DNA of 64,000 bases from contig NZ_RCWH01000003.1 of the NCBI RefSeq assembly GCF_003668635.1, positions 248,001-312,000 on the forward strand, given 5' to 3'. The position numbers were made by a program, and so were the translations under genes. Position 1 is the stretch's first letter. Each line of letters starts with the position of its first letter. This DNA comes from Planomicrobium sp. Y74. Lineage in GTDB: Bacteria > Bacillota > Bacilli > Bacillales_A > Planococcaceae. Below are positions 9,353 through 17,282 of this stretch, one piece after another. Under the pieces are notes generated by a model. It had not been told where the DNA came from. It saw nothing but the letters and a program-made list of their open reading frames with translations, and did no database searches.

Positions 9353-9389
9353 AACAGGCACATTCCTTTTTGAGGAATGTGCCTGTTTT
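9350..9389. terminator. Bidirectional terminator
   Basis: AAAACAGGCACATTCCT pairs with AGGAATGTGCCTGTTTT around a 5-nt loop. It serves the convergent small acidic protein gene (+) and the aldo-keto reductase gene (-). Confidence 0.9.
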
Positions 9390-9417
9390 AATGGTTAAGA
9401 AAGTATGGATTTTCTTA

Positions 9418-10260
9418 TCAAAAATCAAAGTTATCCGGATCCGGGCCAACTCGTTTATCCTGATTCAATGCTGAAATCCGGTCCATATCTTCAATCGATA
9501 ATTCAAAATCGAAAATCGAAGCATTCTCGACGATGCGCTGTTCGTTCGTCGATTTCGGAATCGTTACGACACCGTTCTGCAAATCCCAGCGTAGAATAAC
9601 CTGGGCGACGGATTTTCCGTATTTCTCACCAATTTCCTTCAGCACCGGCTGGTCCAGCAACTCACCGGCCATCAACGGCGACCAGGCTTCTAATTGAATT
9701 CCCTGTTCCACACAATACGCCTGAACTTCTTTTTGCGTGAGGTATGGATGATATTCGATTTGATTGATCATCGGTTTCACGGTCGCTTCCTCCAGCAAAT
9801 CTTTCAGGTGGTGCACATGGAAATTGCTGACGCCGATCGCTTTGACACGCCCTTCATTATAGAGGGTTTCCATCGCTTTCCACGTTTCTTTGTATTTGCC
9901 TTCGACTGGCCAGTGAATCAAGTAAAGATCCAAATAATCCAAACCCAGGCGTTCCAGACTAGCTTCATATGCTGCGATGGTGGAGTCGTAGCCCTGATCC
10001 GAGTTCCAGACTTTAGATGTTATGAATAAATCTTCCCGCGAAATCCCTGCTTCTTCAATGCCTTCACGGATTCCCTGACCAGTAGCTTCTTCATTCTGAT
10101 AGATAGCCGCCGTATCGATGCTGCGGTATCCATGTTTTATCGCAGTTTTTACCGCGTTGACCAATTCGGGTCCTTCCTTGACCCTGAAAACACCCAGTCC
10201 GAACCACGGCATTTCAGCGCCGCCTTGCAGTTGCACAACATCCTGTAAACTTTTTTCCAT
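9418..10260 (-). CDS. yvgN: Aldo-keto reductase, YvgN-type glyoxal/methylglyoxal reductase
   Basis: A 280-residue NADPH-dependent aldo-keto reductase of the AKR5 group, very similar along its whole length to B. subtilis YvgN, which reduces glyoxal and methylglyoxal. The catalytic tetrad is present: Asp49, Tyr54 (DTAAIYQNE), Lys83 (ITSKVW) and His116 (LIHWP). The phosphate-binding end IPKST (near residue 235) and ENASIFDFEL are also there. The TIM-barrel length is normal. It appears to be monocistronic, and its terminator is the bidirectional hairpin at 9350-9389. The enzyme class is certain; the physiological substrate is inferred from the YvgN likeness. Confidence 0.92.
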   Translation of the reverse strand: MEKSLQDVVQLQGGAEMPWFGLGVFRVKEGPELVNAVKTAIKHGYRSIDTAAIYQNEEATGQGIREGIEEAGISREDLFITSKVWNSDQGYDSTIAAYEASLERLGLDYLDLYLIHWPVEGKYKETWKAMETLYNEGRVKAIGVSNFHVHHLKDLLEEATVKPMINQIEYHPYLTQKEVQAYCVEQGIQLEAWSPLMAGELLDQPVLKEIGEKYGKSVAQVILRWDLQNGVVTIPKSTNEQRIVENASIFDFELSIEDMDRISALNQDKRVGPDPDNFDF

Positions 10261-10649
10261 AATAAAAGAACCTCCTATATTGTGATAATGAATTTGATGA
10301 ATTTAAGCAGTGACTGAAAAACTGCGAATGTTTATCCATACCCGAAAATTGGAAGATAAAGCGTCGGTGAGTGGGTTTATTGAAAGAGTGTAGAGTTTTT
10401 ATCGTCGATTTTTTGGAGTTTATCGTCGATTTTTTGGAGTTTATCGTCGATTTTTGATCGTTTATCGTCGGTTTTTTAGGTTTATCGTCGATTTTCAGCC
10501 TTTTATCGTCGATTCCATCAAATCAGCCGATGAAATAGAGAAGCAGAAGTTGCCACACTTAAGATTTCGACTTTTATTTTATTGTGATAGCTCACCTCGA
10601 TAGATGTTATAATTACAAGATATGTTGAGATTTCAGAACAGGTGATTAA
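10261..10649. other. 389-bp gap with repeat array and helicase promoter region
   Basis: This stretch separates the divergent aldo-keto reductase and helicase genes. It holds the six-copy repeat array described separately, a TATAAT at 10608-10613 that could be the helicase -10 box (no good -35 at 17 bp; TTGTGA lies 20 bp upstream), and an AGGTGA ribosome binding site just before 10650. No ORF is supported. Confidence 0.5.
10398..10511. repeat. Six direct repeats of TTTATCGTCG at 20-21 bp period
   Basis: TTTATCGTCG occurs at 10398, 10419, 10440, 10461, 10481 and 10502, so the steps are 21, 21, 21, 20 and 21 bp. The bases between copies are T/G-rich (mostly ATTTTTTGGAG). The steps equal two turns of B-form DNA, so every copy faces the same side of the helix. 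Confidence 0.95.
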
Positions 10650-13600
10650 ATGGTTCAGGCACAGGTAATTACATATAAAACATCAATTAGAATAACCAAA
10701 ACCGCTTCAGAAAAAATGAGAGGGTTCGGCATCAGCGAACGCTCGTTTTTTAATGGAGCGAAGCCTTTCAAGTTGTTCATGGAACGCTATCCGACAGGCG
10801 CGGATGGCTCGCTTTCGGTTGCGCTGTTTTTCGGTCCTGAGGAAGCAGAGCGTCTGAGCGGGAAGGAAACAGAAGGCTCGATCGTGCTCCATTGTGTGTT
10901 CCGCAACCATCAATTGCTGGTGACGAACGTGACGCACAGGAAGGCGTATCAATCAGTCGGCACGAATTGGCAGCGCGAGGAGTCAGTGACATTCATCGAT
11001 TCACGGGATCCGGTGCCTGTCGCGTTCATCAATCTGATCAACCGGATGACGCCGGCAAAAGAGCGTTCCGATTACGTGAAAAAACGGATTTCCAGCTGGG
11101 AAGGCTATTTGAAGATCCAGGAACAGGGCATGGATATTCCCGATATCAAGTCTGTCTATTCGACTCTTGCATTCAGCCATGACTTCAGCCGCATCACGCT
11201 GACCGGCTGCCGGATGAACGATACAGAATGGAAGAACCTGCGCAATTTGAGCGTGCGGCTTACCGGGATCGATGGTGATGTCGGTACGGTGATGAAAGCT
11301 TCGAAGAAAATTATTGAAGTCGAATTAAACTCTTACATAATCAAACAGCTGCGTGAAAAAGGGCATAGCCTTGCAAAGAAAGAAGTTGTGTTCAGTAATT
11401 TTGCGGCGCTCAGCCAGATCCGCCGCTTGCGCCAGGGCTTCACGAATCTGGAAAAGGGGCTGGCGGTGAATCCGCAGCTCGACCGGCTGTTATTCGAAGA
11501 GAAGCCGAAAGTGGCACCGCTGAAGCAATTGGAGAAGCTCACTTTCCACAACCGGCTGAATGAGTTTCAGCAACAGGCGGTATCCGGCGCATTGGCGGCA
11601 GAAGATTTGTACGCCATCCAAGGGCCGCCGGGAACAGGGAAAACGACTGTCATTTCAGAAATCTGTCTGCAAAATGCGAAAAAAGGCCTGCGTACACTTG
11701 TCGCTTCCCAGTCGAATCTGGCGGTTGATAACGCGCTCGGCCGTTTATTGTCCAATAAAGATATCCGCATCCTGCGCGTTGGCCGGACGGAAAGCATCGA
11801 AGAAGACGGCAAAAAGTTCATCGAAGAAAACGTCGGCCAGTACTGGAAGGAAAGTACACTGAAAGAAATCACGACGCAATATGAAACACGGTCAAAGCGC
11901 CAGACGGAACTCGCCAAGGAGTTGGATGCGACCGAAGGAGCTTATGCAGAACTGCAGCCAATTTTTGAAGATCTGAAGAGAGCGGTAGCAGCGAAAAAAG
12001 ACGCGCTGGAACAGAAGAAAGAAATCGAGCACCTGTTGAATAAAGAACGGCACAAGCTCGAGGCTTTCAATCTGCAAAAAGAGCAATCCTTGCGGGAACA
12101 GCGTGATAGCGAACAAAAACTTGAAGCGTTGGCCGTGGCAATTGCCAAAGATGAGGCGGTTGTCGATAGCGGCAAGGATCTGAACTGGTTCCGTGAAGAG
12201 CAGGAGAAGATCGAAAAGGTCATCCATCAATTGGAGCACGCTCTTAAGCTCGAGCAATTGGAAAAGCAAATCACAGATAAGAAACAGGGAATTTCAGTGA
12301 TAGCGGATAAGCGGAATCAGCTGGCCGGTTTGATTGATTCGAAAAAAGATGCGCAGGAAGAAATTGAGGGCGTAAAAAAAGTCGATGGCCTGATGCAGAT
12401 GATGTCGGCACAGAAAATTGAGGAAACAACGGCGATCACTTATTCCACCGGGAAACTCGACCTGATCCGCGATAAGATGGCGGAGCGGAAAAACCTCGAG
12501 AAATTGAATGCCAGCCTTACAGCGGCAATCGCCTATGTGGAAAAACTGCTGGCACCCGCCGGAGTGGCACTGGATAAAGTGAAGGAAAATGCCTTAGCAC
12601 AAGGCGGTTCGTTCAGTCTGGCAGAAATCGATGAGTTTCTCGAAAAGCTGCGTGTCTTTATGAAGAGTTCGCCGAGCATCGATCCGGCTGCACTTGGAAA
12701 AGCGTTGGCTGGTTTATATAAACGCCAAAATGAGTTATGGCGAAGAGGCGCTGAGCTGAAATCGCCCGAAGTTTATATCGAAGATTCGAAGCGGGCGTTT
12801 CAGGAATTGAAGCGGGCGATCAACACAGAGCTGGTGAAACAGCAGCAGCATTATGCCGCATTGAATGACAAATGGCTGATCGAATTGGAAAAAATGCAGC
12901 AGGAGCTTTCAAGTTTGGAACGGCAAGCAACACCATTGCCGGCGGAATTTGTGGTTCCGGCTGATATCGAAGAAGCCATTCGCCTGCATCAATCTGAACT
13001 TTCCAAGCTCAAAAAAGACAAAACCGCTTTCGAGCAAGTCGGAGAGCGACTCGGAAGTCAGCGAATAGAACAACATTCGGAAACGGAAGCGCTTAGCAAT
13101 ATCCAAAAAAGACTGGGTGAAATTGAAGAAGTTCTTGAGCAAGTGCAGGAAAGCTTAAGCAACCAGGAACAAGAAATGGCAAGACTGGAAACCATCATCG
13201 CCACGGATCCTGAAGCAGAATACGAAAAAACGGCGAAACAGCTCGCCAGCCTTTCATTCGACAGGGAATCGCTGACGCAGGAGCAGAAAAATCTGCCGCT
13301 TATGCAGACGATCCAAAAGAAATGGCTGGAGTTATTGAAAGATGCCAATGACCACGATTTGGACGAAATCCGCAAATTGTATATCAAGCACGCCAACGTG
13401 ATCGGGACGACCTGTGTTGCTTCGGCGCGCAAAGATTTCATCGATAATTATCCAGTGTTTGATGTCGTCATCATCGACGAAGTTTCGAAAGCGACGCCGC
13501 CGGAACTGCTGCTGCCGATGCTGAAAGGCAAGAAAATCATCCTTGTCGGCGACCATCACCAATTGCCGCCGCTTCTAGGCAACGACACACTCGAAGAAAC

Positions 13601-14417
13601 GCTTGAGGAAATGATCAAGGAAAACAGCGGCTTTGAGGAAAAACGCGAACTTGAGAAGCTGCTCGAAGAGTCGCTGTTTGAACGATTGTATAAAAATCTG
13701 CCGGAGACCAATAAAACAATGCTCGCGATTCAGTACCGGATGCACGAAGACATCATGGAGACAATTGCACCGTTCTATAAATTCGACAACGACCAATTGC
13801 AATGTGGGCTGGAAGATTCCGACCGGGACCGCGATCACTTCCTGGAATCACCGGGTGTGAAACGCGGCAACCACCTCATGTGGATCGACTTGCCGAATGA
13901 ACCGGCGTATTTTGAAGAACGGATGAGCGGTGGGAAAAGCTTGTACAATCCCGCCGAGTTGCAGGAAATCAGCCGGTTGCTGGTTGAGTTGAATGATGCA
14001 GTCGGTGAGGCGAAGGTGGCTGACAGAATAGCTGCCAATGAACTGAAAACGGTCGGTGTCATTTCATTTTACGGAGAACAGGTGAAACGGCTGCAGCGCA
14101 TGATCGATCAGGAATTGCGCTTTCCGCATTTGACGATCCGCACAGGCACCGTCGACCGTTTCCAGGGCAGTGAAATGGAAATCATTTTACTGAGCATGGT
14201 ACGCAATAACCAAAACAACCACGGCGATATCGGCTTCGCGAAAGATTACCGCCGTTTGAATGTGGCTTTATCGCGGGCCAAGCAATTGCTCGTCATGATC
14301 GGCAGTTCGGAGATGTTTACGCAGCGTGCAAAAAAAGAAGATACGAAGCGGATGTATCAGCATGTGCTCGCCACTGTTGAGAAGAAAAACGGCTTGAAAG
14401 TCTTGCAGAAGGGATGA
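10650..14417 (+). CDS. SF1 Upf1-like helicase with large coiled-coil insertion
   Basis: A 1255-residue superfamily 1 (COG1112/Upf1-like) ATP-dependent DNA or RNA helicase. All core motifs are visible: Walker A GPPGTGKT with Lys331, motif Ia SQSNLAVDNA, Walker B IIDEVSKATP with Asp943-Glu944, motif III VGDHHQLPP, motif IV QYRMHEDIM, motif V TVDRFQGSEMEIILLS and motif VI RRLNVALSRAKQL near residue 1200. About 600 residues of Glu/Lys/Gln-rich coiled coil (roughly 400-920) separate motifs Ia and II. The N-terminal ~300 residues carry no domain I recognise. The next gene starts 4 nt after the stop, so the two are translationally coupled. The motor is certain; the role is unknown, and nucleic-acid repair or phage defence are possibilities. 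Confidence 0.9.
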   Translation: MVQAQVITYKTSIRITKTASEKMRGFGISERSFFNGAKPFKLFMERYPTGADGSLSVALFFGPEEAERLSGKETEGSIVLHCVFRNHQLLVTNVTHRKAYQSVGTNWQREESVTFIDSRDPVPVAFINLINRMTPAKERSDYVKKRISSWEGYLKIQEQGMDIPDIKSVYSTLAFSHDFSRITLTGCRMNDTEWKNLRNLSVRLTGIDGDVGTVMKASKKIIEVELNSYIIKQLREKGHSLAKKEVVFSNFAALSQIRRLRQGFTNLEKGLAVNPQLDRLLFEEKPKVAPLKQLEKLTFHNRLNEFQQQAVSGALAAEDLYAIQGPPGTGKTTVISEICLQNAKKGLRTLVASQSNLAVDNALGRLLSNKDIRILRVGRTESIEEDGKKFIEENVGQYWKESTLKEITTQYETRSKRQTELAKELDATEGAYAELQPIFEDLKRAVAAKKDALEQKKEIEHLLNKERHKLEAFNLQKEQSLREQRDSEQKLEALAVAIAKDEAVVDSGKDLNWFREEQEKIEKVIHQLEHALKLEQLEKQITDKKQGISVIADKRNQLAGLIDSKKDAQEEIEGVKKVDGLMQMMSAQKIEETTAITYSTGKLDLIRDKMAERKNLEKLNASLTAAIAYVEKLLAPAGVALDKVKENALAQGGSFSLAEIDEFLEKLRVFMKSSPSIDPAALGKALAGLYKRQNELWRRGAELKSPEVYIEDSKRAFQELKRAINTELVKQQQHYAALNDKWLIELEKMQQELSSLERQATPLPAEFVVPADIEEAIRLHQSELSKLKKDKTAFEQVGERLGSQRIEQHSETEALSNIQKRLGEIEEVLEQVQESLSNQEQEMARLETIIATDPEAEYEKTAKQLASLSFDRESLTQEQKNLPLMQTIQKKWLELLKDANDHDLDEIRKLYIKHANVIGTTCVASARKDFIDNYPVFDVVIIDEVSKATPPELLLPMLKGKKIILVGDHHQLPPLLGNDTLEETLEEMIKENSGFEEKRELEKLLEESLFERLYKNLPETNKTMLAIQYRMHEDIMETIAPFYKFDNDQLQCGLEDSDRDRDHFLESPGVKRGNHLMWIDLPNEPAYFEERMSGGKSLYNPAELQEISRLLVELNDAVGEAKVADRIAANELKTVGVISFYGEQVKRLQRMIDQELRFPHLTIRTGTVDRFQGSEMEIILLSMVRNNQNNHGDIGFAKDYRRLNVALSRAKQLLVMIGSSEMFTQRAKKEDTKRMYQHVLATVEKKNGLKVLQKG

Positions 14418-14421
14418 TCGG

Positions 14422-15186
14422 ATGCAGAAACTGATAGGGAGACTCACATCAGAGATAACGCGGAACCGCGATGTGTCGATTCAGAAAAGCGATGTCTGGC
14501 AGCTGCCGGTCATTTCATATGAAGTGTCTTTCGACCGGGTCAAGCGGCTGAAGATGGATATCCTAATGAAAATGCTCCTGTTCGCGTTTCAGCAGTCTGA
14601 AATCCGCCGCGTTGCCGTCCTGGCTGATATGCTGTCGGTGGAAGAGCTGTTCGTCAGCGATCTGATCGACAAGATGCAGCGGTCGGGACTAGTGCTGCTT
14701 GGGAAGAAAGGCTATGTGCTGACACCGAAAGGCCACGACTATCTGGACAAAGGCATTTTCGAAGAAGAGCTGGACGGGGAGCAGGCGGTAATTTCCTATA
14801 GTGCGGCACATGATTCTTATCGGTTAAGTGAAATAGATAATTCACCGAATGAAGGAGAGTTTTCGACTTATCGATATGCGATGGAGAAGGACGTGGAAGA
14901 AGAATCGATGCTCGAGTTGCTTGCAAATGAGAAAAGCTCGACAGAAGAGGGTTTTCAAATTCTTGTTTCTGGAATTGAAGATTTCGAAGAACTCGAAACT
15001 GTCTTTATTCCCTGCATCGAATTTCAATGTTATGACCGGAAGCAGGATATTCTGTTTGCCCGTGTCTGGAATACGGGAACGGGAGTATGGGATGAAACGC
15101 TGGAAAAGCAGATTGAAGAACGCGAACTTGTGGAATGGCGCAAGGCAATGAAAGCCGAAATTGAGATTGCCAGGCAGAGTGAATGA
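14422..15186 (+). CDS. Helicase-partner protein with possible winged helix
   Basis: A 254-residue protein that I do not recognise. Residues about 50-115 (LMKMLLFAFQQSEIRRVAVL, then VEELFVSDLIDKMQRSGLVL and GKKGYVLTPKGHDYLDKGIF) have the helix-turn-helix-wing shape of a winged-helix domain. The rest is acidic, with a C-terminal block containing a VFIPCIEFQCYD strand and Trp-rich segments. It starts 4 nt after the helicase stop, and GGGATGATCGG before the ATG serves as a weak ribosome binding site, so coupled translation and joint function are likely. It could be a DNA-binding adaptor or regulator of the helicase. No nuclease motif is evident. Confidence 0.7.
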   Translation: MQKLIGRLTSEITRNRDVSIQKSDVWQLPVISYEVSFDRVKRLKMDILMKMLLFAFQQSEIRRVAVLADMLSVEELFVSDLIDKMQRSGLVLLGKKGYVLTPKGHDYLDKGIFEEELDGEQAVISYSAAHDSYRLSEIDNSPNEGEFSTYRYAMEKDVEEESMLELLANEKSSTEEGFQILVSGIEDFEELETVFIPCIEFQCYDRKQDILFARVWNTGTGVWDETLEKQIEERELVEWRKAMKAEIEIARQSE

Positions 15187-15195
15187 AACAGGAAG

Positions 15196-15232
15196 AAGGT
15201 GCAGAGACGATTGCCGTTTCTGCACCTTTTTG
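15196..15232 (+). terminator. Terminator of helicase operon
   Basis: AAGGTGCAGA-GACG pairs with CGTT-TCTGCACCTT around a 5-nt loop, followed by a short T-tract. Confidence 0.85.
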
Positions 15233-15274
15233 TTTGGTTTTTTCGCTTTTCGTTTACGAAAAGCATGGATTATG

Positions 15275-15301
15275 TGTTTTGACTTAAGATTTTGCTTGAA
15301 G
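15275..15301. repeat. Dispersed intergenic repeat, copy A
   Basis: This 27-nt stretch matches 19113-19140 at 24 of 28 aligned positions (shared core ACTTAAGATTTTG or ACTTAGGATTTTG, then TTGAAG). Similarity continues weakly for about 20 nt upstream. Both copies lie between convergent genes just past a terminator. Confidence 0.5.
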
Positions 15302-15435
15302 TGAACTCTGTTTTTATGTGAAAAAGGCTATTTGCATTGCTATTTACTATAATTTTTTAGACATATAACCAGATATCGGCGCTCAGAAAAATATATCAGC
15401 TTTCGCCGATTCCACGCCCCAAAAATGAGAACAAC

Positions 15436-15472
15436 AAAAAGAGTGGCAACGGTCCCCGTTTCCACTCCTTTT
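15436..15472 (-). terminator. Terminator of aldA
   Basis: On the minus strand AAAAGGAGTGGAAACGG pairs with CCGTTGCCACTCTTTTT around a 3-nt loop and ends in T residues. It lies 10 nt past the aldA stop. Confidence 0.85.
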
Positions 15473-15481
15473 CAATGCCAA

Positions 15482-16933
15482 TTACTGCTTATCATTTTGA
15501 TACTGCATATACACCACTTGAGTAGCGAGGAAATCTTCCATACCGTGCTTACCATCGGCTCCGCCCAGGCCGGATTGACGCATGCCGGCATGGTAGCCCT
15601 GCACGGCTTCGAAATTCTCACGGTTAACGTAAGTTTCGCCGAATTTCATTTCATTGACGACGCGCATCGCTTCGTTCAGATCGTCGGTGTAAACGGAAGA
15701 AGACAGGCCATATATCGTGTCATTGGCTTTTTCGATTGCCTCATCCAATGTTTTGAATGTCGTCACAGGGAGGACGGGGCCGAAAACTTCTTCGCGGATA
15801 ATCTCCGAATCGTGTGCCACATTGGTCAAAATTGTCGGTTTGTAGAAAAAGCCGCTTTCGATATCCGGACGTTCTCCGCCGGCCGCAACCACAGCACCTT
15901 GTTCGACTGCCACTTTGACCATGCTTTCCACGGTTTCAAGCCGGTCCTGGCTGATTAACGGGCCGACTTCCACATTTTTATTCTCACGCGGATTGCCCAA
16001 TACCTTCGATTCGAATGCCTTAACCAGTTTCTCGGTCAATGCTTCGGCGACACTTTCGTGCACATAGAGGCGCTCGGCGTTCGTGCAGGCTTGTCCGCCG
16101 TTGGCCAGTCTCGAGGTAGTGATCGCTTCGGCAGCTAAGTCCAGATCCGCATTCTGCGTCACGATTGCAGGTGCTTTGCCGCCCAATTCCAGATTGACTT
16201 TAGTGATATTTTGCGCTGCCGCTTCCATCACTTTCGTTCCGGCCTGCACGCTGCCTGTCATCGTGATCAGCTGCACTTTTTTATGCGCCGCCAGTGCATT
16301 GCCGATTTCAGATCCAGTGCCCGTCACCACGTTATAGACACCTGCTGGAATTTCATCCATTGCATCTCTGATTTTCGTGAATTCCATCGCTGTATTCGGC
16401 GTTTGCTGGCTCGGCTTGATGACAATTGTACAGCCGGTCACCAAGGCAGTAGCGACTTTTCGCGCGAGAATAAAGACGGGGAAGTTCCAGGGGATAATCC
16501 CGGCTACGACGCCGATCGGTTTTTTATAAATGAAGATATTCTCGTTCGGACGGTCACTGGGCAGTATTTCGCCATCGATTCTTCTTGCCCATTCGGACAT
16601 ATAATGGAAATAATCGATGGCGAGATCCACTTCGCCGCTTGCGAGTTCATAGTCTTTTCCTTGTTCTTCCTGTAGTAAATCGATAAAAGTATCCCGTTTT
16701 TTGGCGATTTCATCACCAAGCTTACGGACGATTTTTCCGCGTTCGATATTTGGCGTCAGTTCCCATGCCTGCTGCGCTTGGAATGCCGCTTCGACTGCTT
16801 TATCAACGTCTTCCTCATTGCCTTTCGGAATTTGGGAAATCACTTCTTCAGTGGCTGGGTTTATGATATCAATCCATTCATTTCCGGTGGAATCTATATA
16901 TTTGCCGTTCACATACAATTGATGTTTCTGCAA
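15482..16933 (-). CDS. aldA: NAD-dependent (lact)aldehyde dehydrogenase, AldA type
   Basis: A 483-residue aldehyde dehydrogenase oxidising an aldehyde to the acid with NAD. The nucleophile is Cys283 (GGQACTNAER), the general base Glu249 (NLELGGKAP), and the oxyanion Asn150 (IIPWNFP). The C-terminal region with FGETYVNRENFEAVQGYHAG and GGADGKHG is the signature of AldA-type lactaldehyde/glycolaldehyde dehydrogenases rather than betaine aldehyde enzymes. Length is normal and there is no signal peptide, so it is cytoplasmic. It has its own terminator and no operon partner. A hairpin upstream at 17011-17038 could be an operator. Confidence 0.9.
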   Translation of the reverse strand: MQKHQLYVNGKYIDSTGNEWIDIINPATEEVISQIPKGNEEDVDKAVEAAFQAQQAWELTPNIERGKIVRKLGDEIAKKRDTFIDLLQEEQGKDYELASGEVDLAIDYFHYMSEWARRIDGEILPSDRPNENIFIYKKPIGVVAGIIPWNFPVFILARKVATALVTGCTIVIKPSQQTPNTAMEFTKIRDAMDEIPAGVYNVVTGTGSEIGNALAAHKKVQLITMTGSVQAGTKVMEAAAQNITKVNLELGGKAPAIVTQNADLDLAAEAITTSRLANGGQACTNAERLYVHESVAEALTEKLVKAFESKVLGNPRENKNVEVGPLISQDRLETVESMVKVAVEQGAVVAAGGERPDIESGFFYKPTILTNVAHDSEIIREEVFGPVLPVTTFKTLDEAIEKANDTIYGLSSSVYTDDLNEAMRVVNEMKFGETYVNRENFEAVQGYHAGMRQSGLGGADGKHGMEDFLATQVVYMQYQNDKQ

Positions 16934-17010
16934 AGTTGCTTCCTCCTAGTATTGAGATTATTATGTTTTTCCCGTTGCACCAAGTGTTAAACAAAGCGGA
17001 AAAATAAGAA

Positions 17011-17038
17011 GTTCACTTTGTCTCTTAAGACAAAGAAC
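17011..17038. promoter_or_regulatory. Inverted repeat, possible operator
   Basis: CTTTGTCT (17016-17023) and AGACAAAG (17028-17035) form a perfect 8-bp inverted repeat with a 4-nt centre, extended by GTT/AAC flanks. It lies about 80 bp upstream of aldA and has no T-run, so an operator is likelier than a terminator. Confidence 0.35.
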
Positions 17039-17223
17039 CTGTACCAAAGGTTGTTGGGCTCCCGAAATAATTTGGTGGTCAGTGAGCTCAATCAACTTAA
17101 TAATTATTATTTCAAAAAAGACATCGATTTTTAATGAATAAAAGAGGAATTGAAATGAAAACGCATACATATAAATTTTTTGTGAAATTTTTAAAAATAA
17201 TGAAATAACATTCGATCAATTCG

Positions 17224-17251
17224 TTGAATTCCGAAAATTGTTCTCTATAAT
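17224..17251 (+). promoter_or_regulatory. Sigma-A promoter of ilvD
   Basis: TTGAAT and TATAAT are separated by 16 bp; the ilvD start lies 32 bp further on, with AAAGGA as ribosome binding site. Confidence 0.65.
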
Positions 17252-17282
17252 GGAATGAACAGAATAGAAAGGATAGGATGTT

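Larger units (their letters stand above)
16934..17282. other. 349-bp divergent gap between aldA and ilvD
   Basis: The gap holds divergent promoters: an ilvD promoter at 17224-17251 on the + strand and, presumably, an aldA promoter that I could not place. It also holds inverted repeats at 17011-17038 and AACCT/AGGTT at 17037-17053. I found no T-box leader (no AGGGTGG-ACCGCG-type box) and no supported ORF. Confidence 0.5.

Noticed and set aside
10398..10511. CRISPR-like array
   Set aside because: Repeats are only ~10 bp with ~11-bp similar linkers; real CRISPR repeats and unique spacers are each about 25-40 bp, and no cas genes are near.
15374..15400. Possible third phased array (TATCGGC and TATCAGC 20 bp apart)
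   Set aside because: Only two degenerate copies; cannot be told from chance without a genome-wide count.
16934..17282. T-box leader upstream of ilvD
   Set aside because: No specifier-loop structure or conserved T-box sequence found, and the promoter lies only about 30 bp before the start.
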